A stretch of DNA of 64,000 nucleotides from Leucobacter tardus (lineage in GTDB: Bacteria; Actinomycetota; Actinomycetes; Actinomycetales; Microbacteriaceae), in contig NZ_JAGFBF010000005.1 in the NCBI RefSeq assembly GCF_017583045.1, forward strand, positions 868,001 to 932,000, read 5' to 3'. A program made the translations under genes and the position numbers. Each line of letters opens with the position of its first letter. Position 1 is the first letter of the stretch. Shown here piece by piece: positions 1 through 7,909 of the stretch. The notes beneath the pieces are model-generated. The model saw nothing but the letters and a program-made list of their open reading frames with translations. It did no database searches and was not told where the DNA came from.

Positions 1-274
1 TCGTCGCCGAATCGAGGCTCAATTCCACCAGGTTCCTCGACGAGAGGAACCTGGGATTCAAGAAGTAGAAGATGGCCCAGATGACGACCAGCCCGACGAG
101 GACCGGGACCATGCCGAGGTCTCCCGACCGCATGCGGCGGATGAAACCGCGCAGCAGTTCTGCGGGGGACGAGTCCTCGACGAGGCGTTCATCGCTCCGG
201 TCGGCGAAGACGGTGGGCGGGAGCGCCGTACTGTTCACCGTGTTCGTGCTCATGGTTTCCGGCTGCTGACTCAT
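1..274 (-). CDS. xylH: Sugar ABC transporter permease (XylH-type), partial, 3' end off the left edge
   Basis: Reading the minus strand from an ATG at 274 gives an open frame to the window edge (about 91 codons, no stop). The start MSQQPETMSTNTVNS leads into a polar N-terminus and then a first membrane segment around residues 60-75 (VPVLVGLVVIWAIFYF), followed by NPRFLSSRNLVE, the usual beginning of CUT2-family pentose permeases. The ATG overlaps the stop of the ATPase gene by 4 bp (ATGA), so the order is binding protein, ATPase, permease in one operon. A second in-frame ATG at 253 is possible, but the overlap favours 274. Xylose as substrate is inferred from the binding protein. Confidence 0.8.
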   Translation of the reverse strand, partial: MSQQPETMSTNTVNSTALPPTVFADRSDERLVEDSSPAELLRGFIRRMRSGDLGMVPVLVGLVVIWAIFYFLNPRFLSSRNLVELSLDSAT

Positions 275-1047
275 GCGTGCTTCTCCTTTGCGGCGCGCTG
301 CGCGACGACGTTGTCCGACGCGCCGGTGATGGCGGCGACGAGATGCTCGGTCGTCGCCTCCTCGATCGTCATCTCCGCCGCGTTCTTGCCGAGACGCAGC
401 ACGATGATCCGGTCGGCCACGGCCTGCACGTCGGCCATGTTGTGGGTGATGATCACCACGCCCAGACCGTTCTCGCGCAGACGCTCCACGAGGTTCAGCA
501 CCTCGGCGGTCTGCGCGACGCCGAGCGCCGCCGTCGGCTCATCGAGCATGACCACCTTCGGGTTGCCCACCAGACTGCGCGCGATGGCCACCGTCTGCCG
601 CTGGCCGCCCGAGAGCGACGCGATCGGGATGCGCACAGAGGGGATCTTGGCACTCAGCTGACGCAGCAGCTGCCAGCTGCGGGCCTCCATCTCGACCTCG
701 TCGAGCACCCCGCCCACCGTCTCCTCCTGCCCGAGGAAGAGGTTCGCGACGACGTCGAGGTTGTCGGCGAGCGCGAGATCCTGGAACACGGTGGCGATGC
801 CGAGCTCCTTCGCCTGGCGCGGGCCGTTGATCGTGACCGGCGTGCCATCGAAGATGATCTCGCCCTCATCGGGCTGGTACACCCCCGACATGATCTTGAC
901 GAGCGTCGACTTGCCGGCGCCGTTGTCGCCGACGAGTGCCACGACCTCACCGGGTGACACGTTCAGATGGACGTCCGTGAGCGCCTGCACGGCGCCGAAT
1001 CGTTTCCCGATCGCCGAGAGGGTGAGCACGGGAGGGGGTGTCGTCAT
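271..1047 (-). CDS. xylG: Sugar ABC transporter ATP-binding protein (single-domain XylG-type)
   Basis: A 258-residue ABC ATPase that energises the adjacent permease. Visible motifs are Walker A (GDNGAGKST), signature (LSGGQRQTVAIAR), Walker B (VVMLDEPTAAL) and the H-loop (IITHN). It carries one ATPase domain, whereas E. coli XylG/RbsA carry two; the short form is common in actinobacterial CUT2 importers and presumably works as a homodimer. The ATG at 1047 is chosen because GAGGAA precedes it at the right distance and the protein then starts MTTPPPVLTLSAIGKRFG; upstream in-frame codons lack family similarity. It ends in a 4-bp overlap with the permease start. Confidence 0.9.
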   Translation of the reverse strand: MTTPPPVLTLSAIGKRFGAVQALTDVHLNVSPGEVVALVGDNGAGKSTLVKIMSGVYQPDEGEIIFDGTPVTINGPRQAKELGIATVFQDLALADNLDVVANLFLGQEETVGGVLDEVEMEARSWQLLRQLSAKIPSVRIPIASLSGGQRQTVAIARSLVGNPKVVMLDEPTAALGVAQTAEVLNLVERLRENGLGVVIITHNMADVQAVADRIIVLRLGKNAAEMTIEEATTEHLVAAITGASDNVVAQRAAKEKHA

Positions 1048-1114
1048 CGCATTCCTCGCTTCGCAGATGGTGATGGTGGCGCGGGGCGGGTGACGGCGCA
1101 CCCGCCCCTGCCGA

Positions 1115-2179
1115 TCAGCTCAGGCCCGCGGATGCGCAGGCGTCCGCGTACTGGTCGGTGCAGATCTGGTCGACGGTGTAGAACTCGTCTTTCACAACCG
1201 TGTCCTTCACGTTGTCCTGCATCACGGCGATCGGGTCGAGGATGTAGGACGGCACGTCCTGGAAGTCGGTGGTGTCGCTCGGAGTCTCCCCGTTCAGCAG
1301 ATCGACCGCGAGCTGGGCCGCCTGCTCGGCTTCGGTCTTGATCGGTTTGTACACCGTCATGTACTGCTCACCGGCGATGATGCGCTGGATCCCGGCGAGT
1401 TCCGCGTCCTGACCGGTGATCGGCGGGTACTCGCTCACGCCTGCGGCTTTCAAGGCGGCGAAGACGCCGCCGGCCTGACCGTCGTTCGCGGCATACACAC
1501 CCGCCAGATCGTCCGGATCGATGTTGTTCAGCTGGCTGCTCGTGAACTGCTGCGCGTTGTCCGGGCTCCAATCGGGGTTGTCGTACTCGGCCACGACGGT
1601 GAGCTTGCTCTCATCGATGACATTGTGGGCGCCCTGCTTGAACTGCGCGGCGTTCGGATCGGTCGGGGCACCGTTGAGCATCAGAATGTCGCCGGAGTCG
1701 CCGGTAGCGTCGACGAGCGCTTCGCCCTGCAGTTCGCCGACGCGTTCATTGTTGAACGAGATGTAGTAGTCGGCTCCGGTGATGAAGCGGTCGTACGCGA
1801 CCACCGGGACGTCAGACGACTGGGACGACTTCACGATGCCCTCGGCCGACTTGCCGTCGACCGGATCGAGCACCAGCACGGACGCGCCGTCGGTGATGGC
1901 CGACTGCGCCTGCTGCTGCTGCTTCGAGGCGTCCTGATCGGCGTTCAGATAGTTGACGGTGCAGTCGTCGCAGAGCTCTTTCACCTTGGCTTCGAAGAGC
2001 GGCTTGTCGAAGGCCTCGTACCGGGTGGTCTTCGTCTCGGGCAGCAGCAGCGCGATCGTCTTGCCGCCCTCGCCGTCGCCGGAGGCGTCATCGGCGGAAT
2101 TCGCCGCGCACGCCGTGAGGCCAGCGGCCGAGATGAGTGTGACCAATCCGAGTGCTGCGGTGCGGGATATGCGGTTCAC
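1115..2179 (-). CDS. xylF: Xylose-type sugar-binding lipoprotein (XylF/ChvE family)
   Basis: A 354-residue extracytoplasmic solute-binding lipoprotein that captures the sugar for the neighbouring importer. The signal peptide ends in a lipobox (LTAC) at about residues 21-24, then a Ser/Asp/Gly linker. The mature part has XylF-family features such as VPVVAYDRFI, YISFNNERVGELQG and VYAANDGQAGG. The start is GTG at 2179: the upstream in-frame ATG at 2194 sits directly against the Shine-Dalgarno sequence (GGAGGAAA), which is correctly spaced for the GTG. First gene of the operon, 67 bp before the ATPase. Regulation is probably by the divergent ROK repressor. The exact pentose is inferred from family resemblance. 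Confidence 0.87.
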   Translation of the reverse strand: MNRISRTAALGLVTLISAAGLTACAANSADDASGDGEGGKTIALLLPETKTTRYEAFDKPLFEAKVKELCDDCTVNYLNADQDASKQQQQAQSAITDGASVLVLDPVDGKSAEGIVKSSQSSDVPVVAYDRFITGADYYISFNNERVGELQGEALVDATGDSGDILMLNGAPTDPNAAQFKQGAHNVIDESKLTVVAEYDNPDWSPDNAQQFTSSQLNNIDPDDLAGVYAANDGQAGGVFAALKAAGVSEYPPITGQDAELAGIQRIIAGEQYMTVYKPIKTEAEQAAQLAVDLLNGETPSDTTDFQDVPSYILDPIAVMQDNVKDTVVKDEFYTVDQICTDQYADACASAGLS

Positions 2180-2281
2180 GGGTTTCCTCCCCATTGAGTC
2201 AGTGACCGCCCGCAGTCGAATCGCGTACGGGCTCGAACCACAGTGTGCGCCGATCGCACCTTGCCGTCAAGGGTTGAAGAC

Positions 2282-2323
2282 AAAACAACTAAAAGTTCGC
2301 GAATCAGCGAGTTTTATGTTTAG
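2282..2323. promoter_or_regulatory. Candidate ROK operator in the xylF/ROK intergenic region
   Basis: An A/T-rich island inside GC-rich DNA. AAAAGTTCGC (2291-2300) and GCGAGTTTT (2307-2315) form an imperfect inverted repeat, flanked by CTAAAA (2289-2294) and GTTTAG (2318-2323). A-tract/T-tract dyads like this are typical of ROK/XylR operators. Its position upstream of xylF and overlapping the promoter side of the repressor gene fits dual control. Inference only. Confidence 0.45.
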
Positions 2324-2326
2324 CCC

Positions 2327-2355
2327 TTGACGCCAAAGAGAAACTGCGCGACAGT
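2327..2355 (+). promoter_or_regulatory. Promoter of the ROK gene, probably leaderless transcript
   Basis: TTGACG (2327-2332) is followed after 17 bp by GACAGT (2350-2355), and the ATG of the repressor begins 7 bp further on. There is no Shine-Dalgarno sequence before the ATG, so transcription and translation may start at the same base, as is frequent in Actinobacteria. Confidence 0.45.
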
Positions 2356-2361
2356 ACGGAC

Positions 2362-3507
2362 ATGACGAGTCCACACAGTTCGGCCGCGCTTCGAGACCGC
2401 AACCGCAAACTCGTCTTCGACGCGCTCCGGTCGTTCGGCCCCGCGTCCGAGACCAGTCAGGCCGACGTCGCCAGGCACACCTCGCTCGCGCCGGCGACCG
2501 TCTCGTCCAACGTGCGCGAACTCGAGGCCGCCGGCCTCATCACGGTCGCCGCAGGTGCCGGGCGGCGCGGAGCCGTGCTGCGCATCAACCCCGGCGCCGG
2601 TCTGGTCGGCGGCATCGACTTCGGACACTCGCACGTGCGCGTCTCCCTCGCCGACCTCGGCGGCACCATCACCGCGAGCACGACGTCCCCCATCGCCGAC
2701 GATCACGACTCCGACGACGGTCTGCGACTCGCGAGCACCCTGCTCGAGGACCTTCGCGCACACGCCGACCCCGGACTCACGCTGCACGCCATGGGCGTCG
2801 GACTCCCGGCGCCGATCGGCGCCGACGGCGTCATCGACTCCGGGTCGATCCTGCCCGGATGGGTCGGCGTGCACGCGCGCGAGGCCGTGCAGCAGCGCTT
2901 CGGCGTGCCGACGATCGTCGACAACGACGCGAATCTCGGCGCACTCGCCGAGTACGCGGTGGGAGCGGGCCGCGAGTACTCCAGCGTCGCCTTCATCAAG
3001 GTGTCTTCGGGCATCGGGGCGGGCATCGTCCTCGACGGGCAGATCTTCCGCGGCGGCATCGCCACCGCGGGAGAACTCGGGCACCTCACCATGCACGAGG
3101 ACGGACCGCTCTGCCGGTGCGGCAGCCGCGGGTGCCTCGAGTCGTACGCCGGAGGTGCCTCGCTCGTGCGTCAGTACCGCACCATCGCTCCCGACCTCAC
3201 GGTCTCCGCGTTCGTCGAACGGGCGACGAACGGTGATGTCGGCGCCCGCCGACTCATCGAAGACGCCGGACGGCACCTCGGTCGTGCAGCCGCCTCGCTC
3301 GCCCAGATACTCGGCCCCGAGGCCATCGTCGTCGGCGGCGACCTCGCTGAGGCCGGCGACCTGCTGCTCGACGGCGTGCGCGAGGGCCTCAGGCGTCACG
3401 CGCTCGAGTCGATCGCAACGAACACCGCCGTCGTGCAAGCCGGTCTCGCCGACCGGTCGGCCGCGATCGGCGCCGTGCTCATGGCTCTCGAGGCGGTCGA
3501 CGTCTGA
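2362..3507 (+). CDS. ROK-family transcriptional repressor (XylR-like)
   Basis: A 381-residue ROK repressor. An N-terminal winged helix (residues about 10-70, TSQADVARHTSLAPATVSSN) is joined to a sugar-kinase-like domain with a glucokinase-type DNDANLGALAE segment and the structural zinc motif LCRCGSRGCLE (CxCGxxGCxE). ROK proteins of this form bind operators until a sugar is bound in the C-terminal domain. It is divergent from the xylose-type importer, so it most likely represses that operon and possibly itself. Confidence 0.9.
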   Translation: MTSPHSSAALRDRNRKLVFDALRSFGPASETSQADVARHTSLAPATVSSNVRELEAAGLITVAAGAGRRGAVLRINPGAGLVGGIDFGHSHVRVSLADLGGTITASTTSPIADDHDSDDGLRLASTLLEDLRAHADPGLTLHAMGVGLPAPIGADGVIDSGSILPGWVGVHAREAVQQRFGVPTIVDNDANLGALAEYAVGAGREYSSVAFIKVSSGIGAGIVLDGQIFRGGIATAGELGHLTMHEDGPLCRCGSRGCLESYAGGASLVRQYRTIAPDLTVSAFVERATNGDVGARRLIEDAGRHLGRAAASLAQILGPEAIVVGGDLAEAGDLLLDGVREGLRRHALESIATNTAVVQAGLADRSAAIGAVLMALEAVDV

Positions 3508-3509
3508 CG

Positions 3510-3537
3510 CGCGCGGTTCGTGGAGTGCCTCCGCGCG
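3510..3537. terminator. Possible bidirectional terminator hairpin
   Basis: CGCGCGG (3510-3516) and CCGCGCG (3531-3537) can pair as a 7-bp GC stem with a 14-base loop, between the convergent ROK and HAD genes. There is no T-run, so this is weak evidence. Confidence 0.3.
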
Positions 3538-3545
3538 GCAGCGGT

Positions 3546-4247
3546 TCAGATCTGGAGGAGGCGCGGACTCAGCGCATCCACCGCGTAGGTCGCGATCTCG
3601 CTGAGCGACGACCCCCGGCCGACGCCGACCACCGGAAGACCGGCGCCGCGCGCCGACGCGAACCCGGTCGGCGAATCCTCGAACGCGACTGCGCGTTCCG
3701 CGTCGACGCCGAGGAGTTCGAGCGCCCGAACGTAGCATGCCGGATCGGGCTTCGCACGCTCCACGTCCTCGAGCGCGACGACGACATCGATCGCGTCGAG
3801 CAACTCGATCTGACTCAACGCCGGCACGGCGACCGTCTTGCTCGCCGCGGTCACGACCGCGATCGGCGTCCCGGCGGCGTGCGCCGCGCGCACGAACGCC
3901 TCCGCCTCGGCGCTGATGCGACGCTCGTGGTACACCGCTGAGAGGTAGCGTCGGTTGAAGAGCGCGACCAGCTCACCGATGCGCCGGGGATCGGCGTCTC
4001 CGGAGAGCTCCTGGAACATGCTCTCCTCCGTGCGCCCGAGGAACCAATCGAAGTAGCGCTCGCGCTCGAGATGAACGCCGAGTCGCTCGAACGCGATGCC
4101 CGACACGAGTTCTCGGATGAGTTCTTCGTCGTCGGAGAGCGTTCCGTTGAAGTCGATGAGCAGCGCATCGGCATCGGCGATGAGCCGCGCGATATGGGCG
4201 CCGCGAACGGTGCGGCGCGGTCGCGTGAGCGTCGGGATCCGGGACAT
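3546..4247 (-). CDS. HAD-superfamily hydrolase with altered motif I (DFNGT)
   Basis: A 233-residue HAD protein of the beta-phosphoglucomutase/phosphatase type. Motif I is DFNGTLSDDE, motif II VTAAS, motif III the lysine of AKPDP and motif IV VAFEDSPTG. In typical phosphatases motif I is DxDGT; here the second Asp, the general acid/base, is Asn, so ordinary phosphatase turnover may be reduced or the chemistry may differ. The ATG at 4247 follows GAGGATGAC. The gene is convergent with ROK and shows no operon partner. Substrate unknown; a sugar phosphate is plausible. Confidence 0.8.
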   Translation of the reverse strand: MSRIPTLTRPRRTVRGAHIARLIADADALLIDFNGTLSDDEELIRELVSGIAFERLGVHLERERYFDWFLGRTEESMFQELSGDADPRRIGELVALFNRRYLSAVYHERRISAEAEAFVRAAHAAGTPIAVVTAASKTVAVPALSQIELLDAIDVVVALEDVERAKPDPACYVRALELLGVDAERAVAFEDSPTGFASARGAGLPVVGVGRGSSLSEIATYAVDALSPRLLQI

Positions 4248-4331
4248 GTCATCCTCCCTCTGACGGCGATTCGGTCAGGGGTGACGCTACGCCGCTCACG
4301 CGAACGGGAGGTGAACGGCGCGTGGCCGGGA

Positions 4332-5183
4332 TCAGTCGACCGAGGCGGTCGGCCAGTCGACGCCCAGCAGCTCGTTCGTGCGGGCCCAGTGCCGCTCCCG
4401 GAACCCGCGGTCAGCCGCAGCCCGGTGCGTGCGACCCGGAGCACCGTTCGGCAGGAAGTACCCGCCCGACTCCCAGCGATGCACTACAGCGGGATCCGCG
4501 AACTGCGCCAGGGTGGCTCCGCCTTCTGCGGCCGAGCTCAAGAAGCGTCGCATGAGGGGCCCGTACGCCCAGCGCAGCACGGAAGAGCTCTCGGCTGAGA
4601 AGTTCGTCGCGACGACTCCCGGGTGGAAGGAGTAGGCCGACAGGCCGGCCGCGGTGTAGCGTTCGGCGAGCGTGCGCGCCGAGACGACGTTCGCGAGCTT
4701 CGCATTCCCGTACGCGCGATTCGCCCGGAATCGGCGTGCGCTGTCGAAGTCGTCGAAGTCGACCCGTGCGAACACGCGCGAGGCCACGCTCGCGGTGTGC
4801 ACGACCGTGGCGCGGGATGCGAGCAGGCGATCGAGCAGCAGTCGCGTGAGCAGCATGGGCGCGAGGTGGTTCACCTGGAGGGTGAGCTCGTGCCCATCCG
4901 CAGTGATCGACGGCCCGCTGAACACCCCGCCGGCATTGTGCGCGAGCACGTCGATCGCGTCGTACGAGGCCAGCTCGTCCGCCAGTCGGCGCACGTCATC
5001 CAGACGCGAGAAGTCGGCGACGTGCACGTGCGGGGTACCCGCCGACTCCGCGGCCCGTCGCGTCTTGTCGGGCGAGCGACCGACCATGACGACCCTGGCC
5101 TCCGTCTGCGTCAGGATTCGGGCTGCGCTCGCGCCGATGCCGTCGCTCGCCCCCGTGATGACCACTGTCGGCTGCTCGCTCAT
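4332..5183 (-). CDS. Short-chain dehydrogenase/reductase
   Basis: A 283-residue classical SDR of the retinol-dehydrogenase/WWOX-like type. It has the nucleotide-binding TGASDGIG motif at about residues 10-17, the AHNAGG motif, the catalytic Ser in HTASVAS and the YGNAK (YxxxK) pair. The start at MSEQPTVVITGAS (5183) places the Rossmann strand at the usual distance; no good Shine-Dalgarno sequence is visible. Divergent from the SRPBCC gene. Substrate cannot be read from the sequence. Confidence 0.85.
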   Translation of the reverse strand: MSEQPTVVITGASDGIGASAARILTQTEARVVMVGRSPDKTRRAAESAGTPHVHVADFSRLDDVRRLADELASYDAIDVLAHNAGGVFSGPSITADGHELTLQVNHLAPMLLTRLLLDRLLASRATVVHTASVASRVFARVDFDDFDSARRFRANRAYGNAKLANVVSARTLAERYTAAGLSAYSFHPGVVATNFSAESSSVLRWAYGPLMRRFLSSAAEGGATLAQFADPAVVHRWESGGYFLPNGAPGRTHRAAADRGFRERHWARTNELLGVDWPTASVD

Positions 5184-5271
5184 GCGCTCATCGTACCGGT
5201 CCCTCCGTACCGATTTCGCCCGTATCGAACAAGGGGGTGACGGCACGGATCTCGTCGGGCAAGCTGGCCGT

Positions 5272-5742
5272 ATGACTACTCACGAGAACAAGATCGTTGT
5301 CACCCGCACCATCGACGCACCGACGAAGGACCTCTTCAACATCCTCACCCTGCCGGCCAGGCACGCCGAGTTCGATGGCTCGGGTATGGTGCGCGCGGAC
5401 GAGAAGTCGCAGCGTCTGCAGCACGTCGGCGACGTGTTCGTCATGAACATGCACGCCGAGGCGATGGGCGGCGACTACCAGATGCACAACCACGTCACGG
5501 CGCTCGCCGAGAACAAGATGGTGGGCTGGCAGCCCGCGCAGTCGAAGAACCCGAACGAGCCGGAGGGCTGGGAGTGGCTCTATGAACTGAACTCGGTCGA
5601 TTCGGGCAGCACCGAGGTCACGCTGACCTACGACTGGTCGAAGGTGACCGATGCGAAGCTGCTTCCGATGTTCCCCCTCGTGTCCGAGGAGCAGCTGGAG
5701 CAGTCCCTCAATCAGCTCGCCGCAGCGGTCGCCGACGCTTAA
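5272..5742 (+). CDS. SRPBCC (START-like) domain protein
   Basis: 156 residues. The start VVTRTIDAPTKDLFNILT is the hallmark first strand and helix of the SRPBCC/polyketide-cyclase fold, a cavity protein that binds hydrophobic ligands; the C-terminal amphipathic helix (EEQLEQSLNQLAAAV) is also present. CAAGCT (5260-5265) preceded by GTGACG at 17 bp lies just before the ATG and there is no Shine-Dalgarno sequence, so the message may be leaderless. Its stop overlaps the stop of the convergent gene within a TTAA palindrome. Ligand unknown. Confidence 0.8.
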   Translation: MTTHENKIVVTRTIDAPTKDLFNILTLPARHAEFDGSGMVRADEKSQRLQHVGDVFVMNMHAEAMGGDYQMHNHVTALAENKMVGWQPAQSKNPNEPEGWEWLYELNSVDSGSTEVTLTYDWSKVTDAKLLPMFPLVSEEQLEQSLNQLAAAVADA

Positions 5743-6674
5743 GACCGAGCGGGCCCGACCAGCTTCGCCGTGCACTCGAGCGCGGCTGCGGGTTCACTGC
5801 CGCGGCAGGTGAGCCGCCGCGGCGGTGCCTGCTCGGCGACGACCTCGACGTCGTGCAGGTGCCGCTCCGGCAGTGGTCCTCGCAGCGTCAGACGCCAGGC
5901 CCGCTCGCCGCGGTCCTGCGAGATCACGGCGTAATCGTCGCGCCCCGCAGGCCCTTCGGCGTGCAGCAGCGCCGCGATCGCCGCCTGCGCGACGGGGGCG
6001 AGATCGGTGTACCCCCGCAGGTGGTCGGCCGCGATCCGCCCGGAGAAGTGCTGACGCAGCGTGGCCAGGGCAGTGTCGGGCGTCAGCCTGCCGTACGCCA
6101 CGCCGTCCGGTATGACGACGACGTTCGGAGCGAAACGGTCACCGCCGACGTGCGTGCACTCCCAGACGCGAGTGGGCCACGCCGTGCTGAGGGCCTCCGC
6201 CACCGGCCTGCCGCGCACCGAACAGCACACGTCGTGCTGCCCGTGGGCGCACACCAGCACCGTCGCGGGCCGATCCTCGTCCCCCAGCGGTGCCACCCCG
6301 TGATCGCCGGCGTCCGCAATGCTGCGCAGCACCTCTGCCGCGGCCCTGAGATCGCTGTCGACCTGCCAGACGCCCCACCGCTGACGCGACTCCCCCGACG
6401 GGGTCCGGTGGAGCACCGCCCACTGGCCGAGACCCCCCGCACGCCGTCGCCCGAACCGCCGCACCAGCAGGATGCGGGCGCGGAGCGACCGCGCCGCCGC
6501 GAATACCTCGTCGTGCACGTCCGGGTCGATCCGGATGCCGTCGAATCCGTTCGCCGGCCAAGCGCCCCGGTACTCGACGAGCACCCAGGTCGTTCCGCGC
6601 GGAGCGGTTCCCGCGAGCGAATCGCCGCGCCGCTCGGCGACGGCGGCGCAGAAGAACGGCGCGGAATCGGACAC
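5739..6674 (-). CDS. Sucrase-ferredoxin-like (Suc-Fer, thioredoxin-like) protein
   Basis: 311 residues. The family is a thioredoxin-fold ferredoxin-like protein. The key segment is around residues 140-182: Cys142, His144, His147, Cys150 and Cys151, then Cys173 and His175 (ECTHVGGDRFAPN), the expected region for a [2Fe-2S] cluster bound by Cys/His as in yeast Apd1-type proteins. The start is GTG at 6674 (SDSAPFFCAAVAERRGDSLAGTAP), 8 bp after the stop of the JmjC gene, so the two are almost certainly co-transcribed. A redox role next to an oxygenase is plausible, but which reaction it serves is unknown. Confidence 0.82.
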   Translation of the reverse strand: MSDSAPFFCAAVAERRGDSLAGTAPRGTTWVLVEYRGAWPANGFDGIRIDPDVHDEVFAAARSLRARILLVRRFGRRRAGGLGQWAVLHRTPSGESRQRWGVWQVDSDLRAAAEVLRSIADAGDHGVAPLGDEDRPATVLVCAHGQHDVCCSVRGRPVAEALSTAWPTRVWECTHVGGDRFAPNVVVIPDGVAYGRLTPDTALATLRQHFSGRIAADHLRGYTDLAPVAQAAIAALLHAEGPAGRDDYAVISQDRGERAWRLTLRGPLPERHLHDVEVVAEQAPPRRLTCRGSEPAAALECTAKLVGPARS

Positions 6675-6682
6675 CCGAGACC

Positions 6683-7909
6683 TCAGTTGTCGCCGGGTAC
6701 CAGCACCCCGGCCCGGAGCAGGCGCTTCGCCAGCTCGACGCCGAGAGCCTCGGCGCGCACCGAGTCCGAGCGGTCTGCGGGTTCGCGATCGACCAGACGG
6801 CGGACGACCTCACGATCGTCGTCGCTGAAGTCCATCCACCCGACTCGGGTCATCAGGCGGTCACCGACGAACCGGGCTTCGAGCCCGCCGCGCAGCCGCA
6901 CGATCGACTCGGGGTGCAGTTCACTGGTGAAGCGTCGCTGCGCGAGTGGACCGAGCGGCGCGGGTCTCGCCTCGGTGCGGCGGATGCGGTGCAGGCCGGG
7001 ACCGGGATCCACCTCGTCGAGCGCCTCGCGCATTCGGGCTGTGATCGCGGCGATCGTCGCCGGATCCGGACCGCGCTGTCCCAGCGGCAGACTCCGTCTC
7101 AGTTCAGGGTCGTCGCGCAGCTCCCGCAGCAGAGACGCCGTGATCTCCTCGGCGACGGCGTACGCCGTCCGATTGTGGATCCCGAGGGTGACGTGGATCG
7201 AGACCTCGCCCTGCGCCTGCGCGGCGTGCAGCCACCCGCGCGGCAGATAGAGGACATCGCCCGGCTCGAGCACGGCGTCGATCGCGGGCTCCGTCGCCGC
7301 GGCCGCGCTCACCTGCTCGCGTCGGTCGGTCCAGGGCTGATCGCGCAGCGGATCGGGGAAGACGGGTTCATGGATGACCCAGCGCTTCGTTCCGCTGATC
7401 TGCAGCACGAAGACGTCGTGCACGTCGTAGTGATCGTCGAACCCCTGGTTCTGCGGGGGCGTGATGTAGGCGTTCGCCTGCACCGGACTGCCGAGCTCGT
7501 CGTTCAGCGTCGAGACGAGCCGGCCGATCGGATCCCACGTGCGCTGCAGCGCTTGGAGGACCAGCGTCGCCCCGTCGTCGAACTGCCGCCAGAGCGCGGT
7601 GTCGTCGAGCTGGTCCGAGATGGTCGCTCCGACACCGGCACCCGAGGTGAACGATGCGGTCGGGAGCGTCGCTCCGTCTTTCGCGACCCGGAGGAACGGC
7701 GAGCGGAGCCCGCGCCGCGAGACGAGTTCATCGACCGCGTCCGCCGAGAAGATATCGGAGAAGTCCGAGGCGCCCCGGGTGAGGAGCGCTCGTCGAGCCC
7801 AGTACTCCTCGCCGAAACGTTTCCGATCGATATCGATGAGACGCGACGCGAGGACTCCGGTCCCCTCTCGGGCACCGGAGTCCTCACGAGCGTGGCCAGC
7901 AGCGCTCAA
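6683..7909 (-). CDS. JmjC/cupin protein hydroxylase, NO66/MINA53-like (ROX family)
   Basis: A 408-residue predicted Fe(II)/2-oxoglutarate oxygenase. NAYITPPQNQGF leads into HYDVHDVFVLQ, then SGTKRW; the metal-binding HxD is His160/Asp162 and the distal His is His228 in DVLYLPRGWLHAA, with IHVTLG after it. This layout matches human NO66 and MINA53, which hydroxylate ribosomal-protein histidines, rather than small-molecule dioxygenases. The C-terminal winged-helix-like part (about 300-405) is also of the ROX type. The start is TTG at 7909, overlapping the stop of the repeat-peptide gene (TTGA), which implies translational coupling and makes that peptide the obvious candidate substrate. The activity is inferred from motifs. 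Confidence 0.87.
   Translation of the reverse strand: MSAAGHAREDSGAREGTGVLASRLIDIDRKRFGEEYWARRALLTRGASDFSDIFSADAVDELVSRRGLRSPFLRVAKDGATLPTASFTSGAGVGATISDQLDDTALWRQFDDGATLVLQALQRTWDPIGRLVSTLNDELGSPVQANAYITPPQNQGFDDHYDVHDVFVLQISGTKRWVIHEPVFPDPLRDQPWTDRREQVSAAAATEPAIDAVLEPGDVLYLPRGWLHAAQAQGEVSIHVTLGIHNRTAYAVAEEITASLLRELRDDPELRRSLPLGQRGPDPATIAAITARMREALDEVDPGPGLHRIRRTEARPAPLGPLAQRRFTSELHPESIVRLRGGLEARFVGDRLMTRVGWMDFSDDDREVVRRLVDREPADRSDSVRAEALGVELAKRLLRAGVLVPGDN

Noticed and set aside
2194-2194. ATG 2194 as start of the xylose-type binding protein
   Set aside because: The Shine-Dalgarno sequence GGAGGAAA lies right after it and serves the GTG at 2179.
2320-3738. A long minus-strand frame opposite the ROK gene
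   Set aside because: Shadow of the ROK gene; the plus-strand HTH and zinc motif are diagnostic.
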